Part shown: positions 53,822 through 63,777 of the stretch, one piece after another
How the letters are laid out: the number at the start of each line of letters is the position of its first letter
Position numbering within the stretch: position 1 is the first letter of the stretch
Assembly: GCA_036927565.1 (NCBI GenBank)
Contig: JAYESD010000005.1
Coordinates: 88,762,301-88,826,300, forward strand
Source: Tuctoria greenei
Lineage: Eukaryota > Streptophyta > Magnoliopsida > Poales > Poaceae
DNA: 64,000 nucleotides
Reading direction: 5' to 3'
The notes under the pieces: generated by a model
Seen by the model: the letters and a program-made list of their open reading frames with translations, nothing else
Told to the model about the DNA's origin: nothing
Databases searched by the model: none
Program-made: the position numbers and the translations under genes

Positions 53822-54060
53822 ATGGACGTGATGGATCTTATTGATTTTTACGCCGTTTCTTTAAATTTCATTTAAATTCTCCACGTCCAACTAATGGGCC
53901 CATCCAAATATTGATATATGGGGCCCATTTAGTCGACCCACGAAAACTTGGCCCGAACGGAGCCCAAAGGGGGTCAGCTGAACCCTAGGGTCGACCGACT
54001 CCTCCTTCGCGTTGTCCGCGTTCTGTTTTCTTGTGCGAACTATCCTCGCTTATCCCAACT
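53822..54060 (+). other. ATH-B post-integrase region
   Basis: Short non-coding stretch similar to ATH-A 19441-19700 (GGGCCCATT, GGTCGACCGACTCCT against GGTCGTTCGACTCCT). It is cut at 54060, where TAT-G begins. Confidence 0.65.
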
Positions 54061-54939
54061 GTCGGTGTTTGGATCCGGCAGATCTCCCGACACTACCTTT
54101 GGTAGATCGAGGAGTTGTAGTTCTGTAATGGGCGTGCAGAGATTCAAGAAGGTGAAAGACACGTGTACACAGAGGTTTACGTGGTTCGGGCCGCCTGAGC
54201 GTAATACCCTACTCCACGGGGTGTGTTGGTGATGTATTAAGCTTGTGAGTCTAGAAGAAGCTCCAGAAGAAGAAGCTCGTCTAGCTCAGGGTGTTCTGTA
54301 GTGGTCTGGAACCGTCCCTTGTGTATCGTCGACCAGTCCTTTTATAGTACAAGGACTGGTCGTTACAATGTTAGCCTGGCCCGACAGGTGGCCCCAGCGG
54401 TTACACTTGCTTGATACACAGTAAATGGGGTTAATTACCCTTAATAGCCTGGTAACGGGCCTTAACAGTGCCGTTACCAGTATTAAGGGCCATCCGATCG
54501 TGTGTCATTAATATGGTATTAATGACACTTAATCGGGTCTTGAAGTCTTTGATTGCTCCTTGAAGGTCCGGAGCCGTTGGGGGGTCCACCAGCCTGATTG
54601 TTGAAGTTGAAGGTCCAGAGGTCACCACGTGGAAGCACCGGAGCTTATCGTTGTGGACGAGTAGGTCCGGTGCTACTGTACACGTGTCAGTACCGGAGCT
54701 TTCCTGTGTCTGGGGTTAGGTCCAGGGTGCCATATTGGTATACCTACTGGAGCTTCCCATGTGTGGGTGATAGCTCTGGTCTTATGATACACGTGGCGGC
54801 CCTGGGACTAACCATGTCGGGGAAGCGAGTCCGGTTATGCATGACATGTGGGCCCTTCAGAGGTCTTCAAATCTGGTAGATTGAGTTTCCTTGTGATCTT
54901 TGCAATCCTAAGGGGTATCCGGTACGGAGGGTACCGACA
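54061..54939 (-). repeat. 3' LTR of TAT-G (879 bp)
   Basis: TGTCGGT at the left end and ACCGACA at the right form a perfect 7-bp terminal inverted repeat. On the minus strand the LTR is preceded by a polypurine tract. It contains a TATA box within an inverted repeat (54331-54361) and several CCGGAGC-type motifs. No gene in it. Confidence 0.85.
54331..54361 (-). promoter_or_regulatory. TATA box of TAT-G enclosed in a perfect inverted repeat
   Basis: GACCAGTCCTT and its exact complement AAGGACTGGTC (11 bp each) flank the 9-base segment TTATAGTAC. On the minus strand this gives CTATAAAAG, a good TATA box, within the hairpin (54339-54347). Confidence 0.75.
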
Positions 54940-54952
54940 GTGGCCCCCCTGG
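54940..54952 (-). other. Polypurine tract of TAT-G
   Basis: Minus strand CCAGGGGGGCCAC directly before the LTR. Its presence here shows that the LTR is the 3' one for a minus-strand element, in agreement with the pol direction. Confidence 0.65.
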
Positions 54953-55460
54953 ACACACCTCCGGGAGAGACCTTTTTAGATGGGGTCATTTCGTCGGAGG
55001 TGGGTCCATTCTTCAGTTTCTGAGCCGTGTCTTCAAGGGTCTTTGGTTGTGCCGTTGGCGGTAGTTCGCAGTTAAACTTCCGCCACGTGGCGTATCTCAG
55101 AGGCGGCAGGTGAGATCTCAGCGTGCGGATCTCACGCAATTGAAGGTTGCCGGTTCCCAATACAAATATCGTATCGGTTCCGCGCGCCTTGTCAGGACGC
55201 CGCCTTCGAGTTTCCCGCCTTTCATGATGACAACATTTCGCCTGGGGTAAGAACCTCGACTTGATCGTCGGGGTGGCCCCAGGCCCCCTTGTCTTTGGTG
55301 GGGTGAAAATTTTGACTGGTATCATCAGGTCCTCTGCGGTTTCCATCCAGGCGTTGCGGGGGCTTACTTAAGAAGGAAAGCATTCACCGTTTGGGTTTCT
55401 TTATGCCTCTCGATCGATCTTGCACTCAAACCTTCCAAACTTTCGCTTGCCTTTCCTCTC
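54953..55460. other. Region between the TAT-G 3' LTR and the antisense ORF
   Basis: About 0.5 kb without coding sequence in a convincing frame. It should hold the promoter and leader of the plus-strand ORF; I see no clear TATA box. A pyrimidine-rich leader (CTCGATCGATCTTGCACTC onward, 55410-55480) precedes the ATG. Confidence 0.5.
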
Positions 55461-56852
55461 TTGCCTCGCTGTGCCGCGATGGAGTTGGGTGTCCGCCAGA
55501 GCCGACTGAAGTCCGATGACGATTTGAAGAAGGTCTGGGCCCTCATGGGATGGTCCCCTGACTTCTTCAACCATTTGGTCCGCGCCGGCAAGCTTCCGTT
55601 CGAGAAGGAACACGCCGGCGACATGGTGTACTTCTCCGCATACGCCATGGTGGGACTGATCCCACCTTTCTCCTCCTTCTTCTTGATGCTGCTAGACTTC
55701 TATGGTCTACAGCTTTACCACCTTGGCCCCCACTCCATTCTGCTGGTGTCCATATTTGTCCACTTCTCCGAGATGTGGGTGGGCATTCCCCCCTGCATTG
55801 AGCTCTTCCACACCTTCTTCACTGTCCAAACCACAGGTCGGAGCGACGAGTACCTTGGCTTCTACTATTTTGTGAAGCGCAAGAAATGCCCGTACAAGTA
55901 CTTGTGGTCGTTCCCTTCTTGGAAGTGGGACGACTGGAAGAAGGATTGGATTGTAATCAGGGTGGAGGAGCACGATAAGCTGGAGCTGTCGGAAGGCCTC
56001 ACCAACATCGACACTGCAGTTTGGAGAGAAGCTCTGGTGCTGTCGGATGCCTTCGATCCTGCTCTGACCAGGATCCGCCTGTGTGTGGAAGGAGGGGTGA
56101 CTCCCCAGGCAGTGTTTTTGTAACTTCCTGGCCAACAGGAGGGCTCCATTGAAGAGGAGGGAGAAGTTGGCTTGGGCCCTCAACAGTATGTCGGATGACG
56201 ACCGGATCGAGACCGATTTGAAGTCCAACATGGAGGGTGCAACTTTGGAGTTCCACCTGAAGAAATTCCAGCATGGCATCGACGTCGAGGGCGACGACTT
56301 TGCTCCGGCACCAGCTTTCCTCCCACTGAACATGAAGGCAATATTCAGTAGGGAGCTCCGGCGGACGATACCAGTGCTAGATGACCTTGGTGTTGTTGAG
56401 AGGCGCTCGACCACCGGGTTGGCGATCTACGAAGCTCCAGAAGGTGGCTCTGTTCCTGCCCCTAAGCCAAGAACCGAAGTCGTCAGCAAGGGCAAGGAAT
56501 TGGCCGAGCCCTCGAGCCGTAAGAGGAAGCATGCCGACAGAAGGGCCAGGCATACTCCTTCCATGGCGTCTCCTTCTCCCCGGAGGGGGAGGTCTATGAC
56601 GGTGGCGTCTACTCCAGTTGCAACTTCTTCCCGGGGTGCTAGCTCCGGCCAGGTGACTCCGGTACCAGGGCCAGCTGAGGGCTCTAGGTCCGGAGGTACT
56701 TCCCGGTCGAGGGGGGCCTCGACCAGAGCAACACCGACAGCAGCAGCAAGCTCCTGGGGGCCCTCCGGGACTACCACGCCCGTGTCGGCTGGGGCCAGCC
56801 CGGAGCGTCCGGAGAAGAGGTTCCGCGATAACTGGTGCAGAAGCCTTCCGAG
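55461..56852 (+). CDS. Antisense ORF of TAT-G, exon 1 ('putative gypsy type transposon' domain)
   Basis: Runs opposite to pol. Two ATGs at 55461 and 55479 are possible starts; the second begins MELGVRQSRLKS. Residues ~30-200 match the domain long annotated in grasses as putative gypsy type transposon (Transposase_28): PPFSSFFLMLLDFYGLQLYH, ILLVSIFVHFSEMWVGIPP, then WKWDDWKKDWIVI. A frameshift in the T-run near 56110 moves the frame; the continuation from 56149 (RREKLAWALNSMSDDDRI) leads to a basic, Ser/Arg-rich region with a possible nuclear signal (SSRKRKHADRRARH). It ends at a GT donor. No known biochemical activity. Confidence 0.82.
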
Positions 56853-56929
56853 GTATTTTTTGATTTTTTACCTCAGTCAGTTGTTTTATTGTTAACTGTA
56901 TTTTGAGTCTCTTCGTCCTTCATCCACAG
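56853..56929 (+). other. Intron of the antisense ORF
   Basis: 77 bp beginning GTATTTTTTG, T-rich, ending CATCCACAG. Removing it joins two frames that are both open and in phase (codon AG|C), and intron retention would stop translation at 56893-56895. The phase and splice sites support a real intron. Confidence 0.78.
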
Positions 56930-59018
56930 CGTGCCCAAGAAAAGGGCTGAAGCTCTGGTCCCTGCAGTAGCGGTCGAGGCTGTGTAGGCTGAAGCTCTGG
57001 CTCCGATTCCAGTGCCGCCCCAAGAGGTGGCTGAGGCTGCGGCAGCACCGGCGCCGGCTGTCGTGGTTTTAGACGACTCATCCCCAGAAGCTCCCGTGGT
57101 AGCGCTGGACCACGGGACTGAAGATGTACCAGTAGCACCAACCTCGGAGGTTGAAGCTCCAGGCTTGGATGCTGTGATGTTGGACGCTCCGGCCATAGAG
57201 CCGGAGGAAGCTGTGATTCCGGCCCTAGAGCCAGATTTTGTTGAAGCCCCGGTAGTCGATCCGGTGGTTGATGATGTCCCGACGGTAGAGCCAGGAGTTT
57301 ATGAAGCTTCGGCACATGAGCCGGTTGCTGAGGAAGCTCCGGCGGCAAAGCCGGTTGCTGTAGAAGTTCTGGCTGTGGAGCCAGCCGTTGAAGAGGTTCC
57401 GGTGTCCGAGCCAACTGCCGCGGAGGTGTCGCCGCCTGAGCCATTGGTGGTCGAAGCGCCAGAGCCCATGATGGTTGAAGCGCCAGCACCTGAACCAGCG
57501 GCGGAGGAGGCGCCTGCGCCGGAGCCAGAAGTAGCTTCTGCTCCGACCGAACCTTCATCATCCGCTCCGAAAGCAGTGATCCCGGAGGTGCCCGCTACTG
57601 AGCCAGAGTGCCGTGATGAAGCTGCTGGCCACCCGCCGGAGGAGCCAGTTGCTGATGGCCTGGAGGCTGGGCCTTCGGAACCAATACCGGAGGTTGGAAC
57701 TTCGGTTGCTGGTACTTCCTCGACGGCGGCCGAGGCTATCCTGGAGGATGGCCCTAGTGCCGTGGAAGCTCTGGGGACTGCTCTCGTAGAGTGGGACCCA
57801 ATTTTTGTTGCTGAAGATCCGCTAGAGCCAGCAGAGAGGACCCCAGCAGGTCTGGACCCGATCCCCCTATCGTTGTCTATCGACAACGCCTGCTCCAGTC
57901 TTTGCCAAGTCCAGTTGGCCTTCTACCACGACAGCAAGGCCCTCGAGGAGGAGCGCCAAACCCTTAGGAGGTGGCGCAACCGACTCCATTTTGAGACCAA
58001 GCTGGCACAGTCGAGGCTGGCTGACGACAAAGATTGGGTGCAAAGGGAGAAGGTCCGGCTAGAGTACTGGGGAAAGTTGTTGGATGAGAGGGAAAGCATG
58101 ACGCAGACCCTCGACAACCAGTCCCGGGCCATCTATGAGCTGGCCAAGGCTACAAATAGCGCGGCGGATGATCGCCAGGAAAGGCTCACCGCCATCCACG
58201 ATAGTCTCATCAAGCGCCGGCAGGCTCTTGAAGCGCGGGAAAGACAGCTCAAAGATGAAGAGCAGAAATTCCTGGAGGTGCGAGACAACCTCGTGAAGAG
58301 GGAGGAGGAGCTTGTCCAAAAGACAGCTCTGGCTGACAAGAGCCTCGAAGAACGCACCAAGAAATTGGATGAGCGTTGCAAGGAGGAGGAGAAGAAGGCC
58401 TGGGAGCGAGGGCAAGAACTCTACAAGCAAGAGAATTCCATCGCCGCCCAGGAGAAGAAGGCGCGGGGCCGAGAGAAAGATCTGGTCAACCGCCGGAATG
58501 AGATCCACCTCTGGGAGGAAGATCTCAGCAAGCTCCAAAGGCAGGTTGCTGAAACGATCCAGCAGAATGCCAAAGAGGTGGAGCGTCTTGCTCGGGAGAG
58601 CTTAGAGATGGCGGCGGCCAAAAGATCCTTGGCGGAGATGCGTGGTGCAAGGGATGCGGAGTCCCAACAAGTTTGGGACTTCCTGAGCAAGGCCAATGAC
58701 GCGCTGACGCCAATGGGCTTCAGTCCTGTGCATCCGGATGATCCAGAGCTGGAGCTGGACCAGGCGTTGGAGGCGCTGAGTTCAGCGGGCAACAAGCTCT
58801 CCAAGGTGGGCGATGTCATCGCGGACCAATTGGAAACGGAGGGTCAGTCCCTGGCGAAGAACATCACAGAGTTTGTGATGACGTGCTACACCAGCCGGGA
58901 CCCTCAATTCCTTATGGACCCTGTGCTTGAAGGCCCCATCGAAGGAGAGGGTGAAGCCGCCCGAGCCAGCGTGTCGGAGGTGGCCCAGAAGGTCGCCCAG
59001 TTCTTCCATAGGGTCTAG
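56930..59018 (+). CDS. Antisense ORF of TAT-G, exon 2 (Pro/Ala/Glu repeats and long coiled coil)
   Basis: In phase with exon 1 across the intron. One TAG (56985-56987) interrupts it 19 codons in; from 57012 it is open for 668 codons. The first ~220 residues are low-complexity repeats of the type VEAP.PEPA.EE. Then a conserved region (SIDNACSSLCQVQLAFYHDS) and a long Lys/Glu/Arg-rich coiled coil (about 57940-58640: ERQLKDEEQKFLEVRDNLVK, then EEELVQKTALADKSLEERTK). A C-terminal helical part ends KVAQFFHRV. Probably a structural or DNA/RNA-associated protein; function unknown. Frames on the other strand here are shadows. Confidence 0.82.
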
Positions 59019-60282
59019 GACCGTCTCTCTGTAGCTCCTGCTTGTATTCTCTCTTCTTCTTCTCAAATTTTGTAATCTCTTATCTCCAGATGAATGAAAT
59101 CCAATTTTTTGTGAATTTGAATTTCATTTTTTGTCTTCAACACCTTTGTCTCGCTTGGCCCCTAGTAGATGTACACAATTTGATTGTGATCATGTACCAA
59201 GAGGATGTAATAGTTGTTGAAGACTTGCGTGCTTCGAACTTGTAGAATGTAGGTCCGAAGTCTTTGATAGTGTAGGCCCCCTAAGGCTGTCGGAGCTTAG
59301 TGGCTCCGGCATTGACCATCATCGGAGCTTAGTAGCTCCGGAGCATTGAAGGTTAGTCCTCTGGGGTGTCGGAGCTTTGGCAGCTCCGGCAGTAACCTCC
59401 GTCAACACGTGTTGTGTCAACGTTAGACTCCACTTTAGAGTCTTTCCACCATCTTCACGTTGACGACTTGCCCCCTAGCTTTACCGGAGCTGAGTAGCTC
59501 CGGAGATGCTCGATGTTAATGTCTGAACAGAGAGCGCAAGCCGCCTGGAGGATGTCGGGGCTTTTTATTTTCCCTGCACACTGAAGTCAAGAAAAACACT
59601 AAAATTCGTTTCCTATCTATAACTTCATTGCGGCTTACTGTTCCCGAGAAGGTTTTAGGTCGAACACAATCCTAAGTACAATCAAAGGAACCGTCTTGCT
59701 TCCTTCAGGTCCGATTGTTTCTAGACTCGCCTTACTTCGGCCTGCCGGGGTGTAGGTAGAGTGGCGTACTTAGGGTGCATGACTAGGCTAAGTCGATAGC
59801 GCACTTCGACCCTAGATTGGCATGGCGGCATTCAGACAAGTAGGCCATCAACATTGTTTGAACCCGGAAGGATTGATAGTACAACTTGAATTGTACATGA
59901 ACTGGTCGAGCTAAAGTTTCTTAAGAACTGCACAACTTTGTTATAGACAAGAAAGTGAAAAATAAAAAATATTGAGCCTGTACAAAGTAAATACACGTGG
60001 AGTCTTTTTTCACACAATGATGTCTTTCATTATAGGTCCGGAGTACAGGGGAAACAAGTACACTCTTAGGGTACGAAACCAGGCTAAGTGTGTTTCGTTT
60101 CTCGTTTGACCCAAGGTAGCTAGCTACACTTTTAGTTCCGAGACTGTGACAAGTGTTGCATGGACGTTGCAGACCTAGCAGGATAGGTCTGGCTGCCCTC
60201 CCGGAGGAGCTACCCGACCCTGTACAATGACTCTATAACATACACCACATGTAATTACAGACTCACCTCTGTGATACTAAGT
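59019..60282. other. Spacer between the antisense ORF and pol, with palindromic CCGGAGCT units
   Basis: Non-coding. After the antisense stop, a T-rich 3' region with a possible poly(A) context (GATGAATGAAATCC, near 59090). Four palindromic units of the form CGGAGCT-n-AGCTCCG lie at 59291-59309, 59323-59341, 59370-59389 and 59484-59503. Nothing else is recognised; ORFs here are chance. Confidence 0.65.
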
Positions 60283-60486
60283 GTAGAACTTACGGAGGTG
60301 CTCAATGTTCCTAGGGTTTGGGAGAGGTGTCCCATCCTCAGTTGCCAAGCGAACGCCTCTGGGACGGGATACTTTGATCACTCAGAAGGTTCCCTCCCAG
60401 CTGGGGGAGAGTTTATTTAACCCTTCTCTGGATTGTATTCTCCATAGCACCAGATCACCTTCCTCGAGCTGTCGGCTGTGAACATG
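60283..60486 (-). pseudogene. pol: TAT-G pol C-terminal tail
   Basis: Minus strand, reads LSPSWEGTF, then VIKVSRPRGVRLATEDGTPL and NPRNIEHLRKFYT, the usual end of Tat polyproteins. It is separated from the integrase core by a frame break near 60486 and contains a stop. Confidence 0.75.
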
Positions 60487-61200
60487 TCATTGGTGATAGC
60501 GCCGAAGAGCTTGGCGGTATCGGGCATTCCAAACAGTTGCTCGGCACCTTCCCTCTTCAAGGAGGTCAAGGTATTCACGCCGGAGCTGGTCCTGCGTGGC
60601 TTCGTCGGAGGTCAGGACCCGGAGCGACCCCAAGGTGATTTCCGGAGGAAGGATTGCTTCAGCTCCGTACACCAGGAAGAAGGGTGTCTCTCCGGTTGAC
60701 CAGTTTGGAGTTGTCCTGTTGGCCCATAGAGTGGGCAGAAGTTCATCAATCCAGTTGGCTCCATGTTTTTTCAGGCGCTCATATGTGTGCGTCTTGAGTC
60801 CTTTCAGGATTTCTTCATTTGCTCTCTCGGCTTGTCCATTGCTTGCCGGATGAGCTACGAAGGCGTAGCTGACTTGGATGTCGATGTCTTCGCAGTATCC
60901 TTGGAAAGCAGAGCTTGTGAATTGGGTCCCATTATCTGTTATGATTTTGTTTGGGACTCCAAATCTGCATACTATGGACTGTAAGAAATTGATAGCTGAT
61001 TGCTTGTTTATTGTCACAATTGGAGTTGCTTCTGGCCATTTAGTGAACTTGTCGATGGCAACATACAGGAACTTGTAACCTCCGACGGCTATTGGGAAAG
61101 GTCCCAAGATGTCCATCCCCCACACAGCGAAGGGCCATGTAGGAGGTATCATTTGTAGAGGCTGAGCCGGTGTGTGAATTTGCTTTGCATGGAATGACAT
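60487..61200 (-). CDS. pol: TAT-G integrase core
   Basis: Minus strand, 237 residues open. First Asp in AVWGMDILGPFPIAVGG, second in NKIITDNGTQFTSSAF, Glu in ASNGQAERANEEILKGL; then ANWIDELLPTLWANRTTP and TPFFLVYGAEAILPPEI. The triad is complete. The zinc domain reads in another frame just upstream (frame break near 61165), so the Met at 61200 is an artefact of the break. Confidence 0.9.
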   Translation of the reverse strand: MSFHAKQIHTPAQPLQMIPPTWPFAVWGMDILGPFPIAVGGYKFLYVAIDKFTKWPEATPIVTINKQSAINFLQSIVCRFGVPNKIITDNGTQFTSSAFQGYCEDIDIQVSYAFVAHPASNGQAERANEEILKGLKTHTYERLKKHGANWIDELLPTLWANRTTPNWSTGETPFFLVYGAEAILPPEITLGSLRVLTSDEATQDQLRREYLDLLEEGRCRATVWNARYRQALRRYHQ

Positions 61201-61541
61201 GCTTTACATTTCTTCACCAGCTCAGTTGCATCCTGGAGCGCTGTAGGCCAATAGAAGCCATGCCGGAAGGCTTTACCGACCAGCGTGCGGGAAGACGCAT
61301 GGTTCCCACACTCCCCTCCATGGATTTCTGCGAGGAGCTTGCAGCCTTCTTCCCTTGTCATGCACCGCATTAGGACGCCGTTGGCACCACGCCGGTAGAG
61401 ATCCCCTTCTACTAGCATGTATCTTTTAGCCAATCTGACTATCCGGTCAGCGGATACATCATCATCAGGAAGGATATTGTCTTTCAAGTAGCTCCGGATT
61501 TGAGTCTTGCGTGCTGGGTTGCTTGGAGCTTCCGGCAGCAC
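61149..61541 (-). CDS. pol: TAT-G integrase zinc-binding domain
   Basis: Minus strand. RLAKRYMLVEGDLYRRGANG, EIHGGECGNHASSRTLVGKA, then FYWPTALQDATELVKKCKAC: the H2C2 zinc-binding pattern before the integrase core. It leaves frame near 61165. Confidence 0.87.
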   Translation of the reverse strand: MLPEAPSNPARKTQIRSYLKDNILPDDDVSADRIVRLAKRYMLVEGDLYRRGANGVLMRCMTREEGCKLLAEIHGGECGNHASSRTLVGKAFRHGFYWPTALQDATELVKKCKACHSMQSKFTHRLSLYK

Positions 61542-61875
61542 CTACGACCCTTGATGGCTGCCATGGTAACAGGGCCATCGGGACCGCCAGCTTCGTGATG
61601 CTGTTCTCGCCCCCTTCACTCAGTTCAGCAGGCTGAGCTGTGGATTTTGACAACCTCCGGACGAAGGTTCCGTCCGAAGCTCCGGTTGACGCTTTCGTCG
61701 AGAGTTCATCAGCTTCAGCATTATGGACACACTGTACATGATGGAGATCCAGGACTTCGAAGTCCTTCTGAAGCCTCTAGACTTCAAGGAGATAAGCAGC
61801 TAGTTGAGGATTGTTACAGGAGCATTCACCCTTCACCTGTTTAATGATGAGCTGCGAATATCCCTTGACCAACAG
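61542..61875 (-). pseudogene. pol: TAT-G RNase H, C-terminal end
   Basis: Minus strand, short frames with stops: LVKGYSQLIIKQVKGECS, LDLHHVQCVHNAEADELSTK. These are the third and fourth motifs of the second RNase H domain that Tat polyproteins carry. Stop codons near 61770 and 61875, and a frame break near 61540, leave it broken. Confidence 0.75.
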
Positions 61876-63771
61876 CTACTTGACACCGTATGATAGTGCC
61901 ACCTTTAATCCATAAATGAGTGATTCATACTCCGCCATGTTGTTGGTCGACTTGAAGTCTAGGTGGACCATGTATTTTACCTTCTCCCCGATTGGAGCGA
62001 GGAGAACGACTCCAGCTCTGGCCCCCTGCTTTTGCATGGAACCATCGAAGTAGAGGGTCCAGTGAGGTTCGGTGAAGACCGGAGCCTTGAGTTCCGACTT
62101 CTGCTCACTAGGGCCCCCAGGGTTTGATAGAGAGGGGGTCCATTCCGCCATAAAATCTACCAATTCTTGACTCTTGATCGCTAGCCTTGGGATGAATTCA
62201 AGATCGAATTCTGCCAATTCTGCTACCCACTTTGCAATGTTCCCAGTAGAGTTGGGATTATGCAAGATCACACGTAGTGAGTAAGAGGTCACCACTGAGA
62301 TCTTGTGAGCTTGGAAGTAATGGCGAATCTTCCTGGAGGCGATGAGAACTGCATAAAGCAGCTTGTGCACCTCTAAGTATCGAGTCTTGGCATCATGTAG
62401 TACTTTGCTGATGAAGTACACTGGGCGTTGGACTGTCCGGACCCTCCCGGAGGGGCCCGGAGCTTCCTCCACATCGCCTCGGACCCTCCTAGAGGGGTCC
62501 GGATCCGCTTCGGGGACTTCTGGGTCCCTGCTAGAGGAGCCCGAAGCTTCTACTGGAGTGACCCGGACCCTCCCGGAGGGGTCCAAGTCTTCTGGGATAA
62601 CTCCCAATTGATCCAAGTCTGGGGGCTGGGACCCAGACTCACCTTCAGGAACCTCCGGACCCTCCCGGAGGGGTCTGGATTCCTGAGCTTGAGATGGTTC
62701 TGGTCTCCCCACGACCAGGACCATGCTGACAACCTCGTCGGTTGCTGAAATGTAAAGCAGTAAGGGCTCACCAGGGTTCGGAGCTACCAAGGTTGGTAGA
62801 GTGGTGAGGAGCTGCTTTAGCTCCTGGAACGCCTTTTCTGCTTCTTCAGACCATTGAAATGATCCGGACTTCCTCAATAGCTTGAAAAAGGGTAACACCC
62901 GTTCTGCCAGTCTTGAGATGAACCGGCTGAGGGCGGCTAGACATCCAGTTAGTTTCTGGACATCTTTGATGCGGGCTGGTGGCCGCATCTCCTCTATGGC
63001 TTTAATCTTCACCGAATTTGCCTCTATGCCCCGATGGTTTACCAGGAAACCAAGAAGCTTTCCGGAGCTAACCCCAAAGACGCACTTGTCTGGGTTCAGC
63101 TTCATGCGGGTGACCCGCAGCTTGTCGAAGACAGCTTGTAAGGTGTCAAGGAGTGACTCCTTGTCCTTGATCTTGACAACAATGTCATCAACATACACTT
63201 CCCCTATGTCTCTGATGAGCTCTCCAAAGGTTTTGTACATAGCTCGTACAAATGTTGAAGATGCATTCTTGAGACCAAATGGCATGGCAGTATAACAGTA
63301 CAATCCATCTACTGTGATAAAAGAAGTATGTTCTTCATCTTCCCTAGACATTCTGATTTGATGGTACCCAGAATATGCGTCTAGGAAACACTGTAATTCA
63401 CACCCGGAGGTGGAATCCACTATCTGATCTATTCTAGGTAGTGGGAATGGATCTTTTGGGCATGCCTTATTTAGTGTTGTATAGTCGATACACATCTGAA
63501 GCTTCCCGTCGGCCTTGGGTACAACGACTGGGTTTGCCAGCCATTTTGGATGGAAGACTGCTCGGATGAATCCAGCTTCGAGCAACTTCTTCACTTCTTG
63601 TCGTATGAAGTTCTGTCGCTCTACGGATTGCTTCTGAGGATTCTGATGTACAGGCCGAGCGTCAGGATAGATCTTCAGATTATGCTCGATCACTTCCCTA
63701 GGGATCCCAGGCATTTGTGACGGTTGCCAAGCAAACACGTCGACGTTAGCCCAGAGGAAAGTGATGAGCAC
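61876..63771 (-). CDS. pol: TAT-G reverse transcriptase and RNase H with an unusual insert
   Basis: Minus strand, 631 residues without a stop. RT: WLANPVVVPKADGKLQMCID, AYSGYHQIRMS, AMPFGLKNASSTF and the catalytic GEVYVDDIVV (both Asp kept), then GFLVNHRGIEA. The first RNase H-like domain starts LLLYISATDEVVSMVL and is interrupted by about 95 residues rich in Pro, Glu, Ser, Gly and Arg (repeats of DPSGRVR type) before PVYFISKVLHDAKTRY resumes. The insert is made of palindromic DNA units (62430-62715). A second RNase H domain starts HWTLYFDGSMQKQGARAGVV. Upstream, one TAG separates this frame from 63778-63996. Confidence 0.9.
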   Translation of the reverse strand: MLITFLWANVDVFAWQPSQMPGIPREVIEHNLKIYPDARPVHQNPQKQSVERQNFIRQEVKKLLEAGFIRAVFHPKWLANPVVVPKADGKLQMCIDYTTLNKACPKDPFPLPRIDQIVDSTSGCELQCFLDAYSGYHQIRMSREDEEHTSFITVDGLYCYTAMPFGLKNASSTFVRAMYKTFGELIRDIGEVYVDDIVVKIKDKESLLDTLQAVFDKLRVTRMKLNPDKCVFGVSSGKLLGFLVNHRGIEANSVKIKAIEEMRPPARIKDVQKLTGCLAALSRFISRLAERVLPFFKLLRKSGSFQWSEEAEKAFQELKQLLTTLPTLVAPNPGEPLLLYISATDEVVSMVLVVGRPEPSQAQESRPLREGPEVPEGESGSQPPDLDQLGVIPEDLDPSGRVRVTPVEASGSSSRDPEVPEADPDPSRRVRGDVEEAPGPSGRVRTVQRPVYFISKVLHDAKTRYLEVHKLLYAVLIASRKIRHYFQAHKISVVTSYSLRVILHNPNSTGNIAKWVAELAEFDLEFIPRLAIKSQELVDFMAEWTPSLSNPGGPSEQKSELKAPVFTEPHWTLYFDGSMQKQGARAGVVLLAPIGEKVKYMVHLDFKSTNNMAEYESLIYGLKVALSYGVK

Positions 63772-63777
63772 GAGTTC

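Larger units (their letters stand above)
19968..54060 (+). mobile_element. ATH-B: Athila-type gypsy element split by ATH-C
   Basis: 5' LTR (19968-21184), degenerate primer site, gag, protease, RT, RNase H and integrase up to 24921; the integrase resumes at 53203. The 3' LTR is not in the window because TAT-G begins at 54061, just after the post-integrase region. All coding parts are in Athila order. The left target flank is GTCGC (19963-19967); its partner must lie beyond the right edge. Confidence 0.82.

Noticed and set aside
54061..54939. TAT-G LTR as a solo LTR
   Set aside because: The flanks CCAAC and GTGGC do not match, and a polypurine tract and collinear pol follow on the right, so it is the 3' LTR of a minus-strand element.
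56920..57561. Long minus-strand ORF (Pro/Leu/Gln-rich) opposite exon 2 of the antisense gene
   Set aside because: Shadow of the Pro/Ala/Glu repeat coding on the plus strand; no domain.
58059..58538. Minus-strand Leu-rich ORF that looks like a membrane protein
   Set aside because: Antisense of the Glu/Lys coiled coil, which always gives Leu/Phe-rich text.
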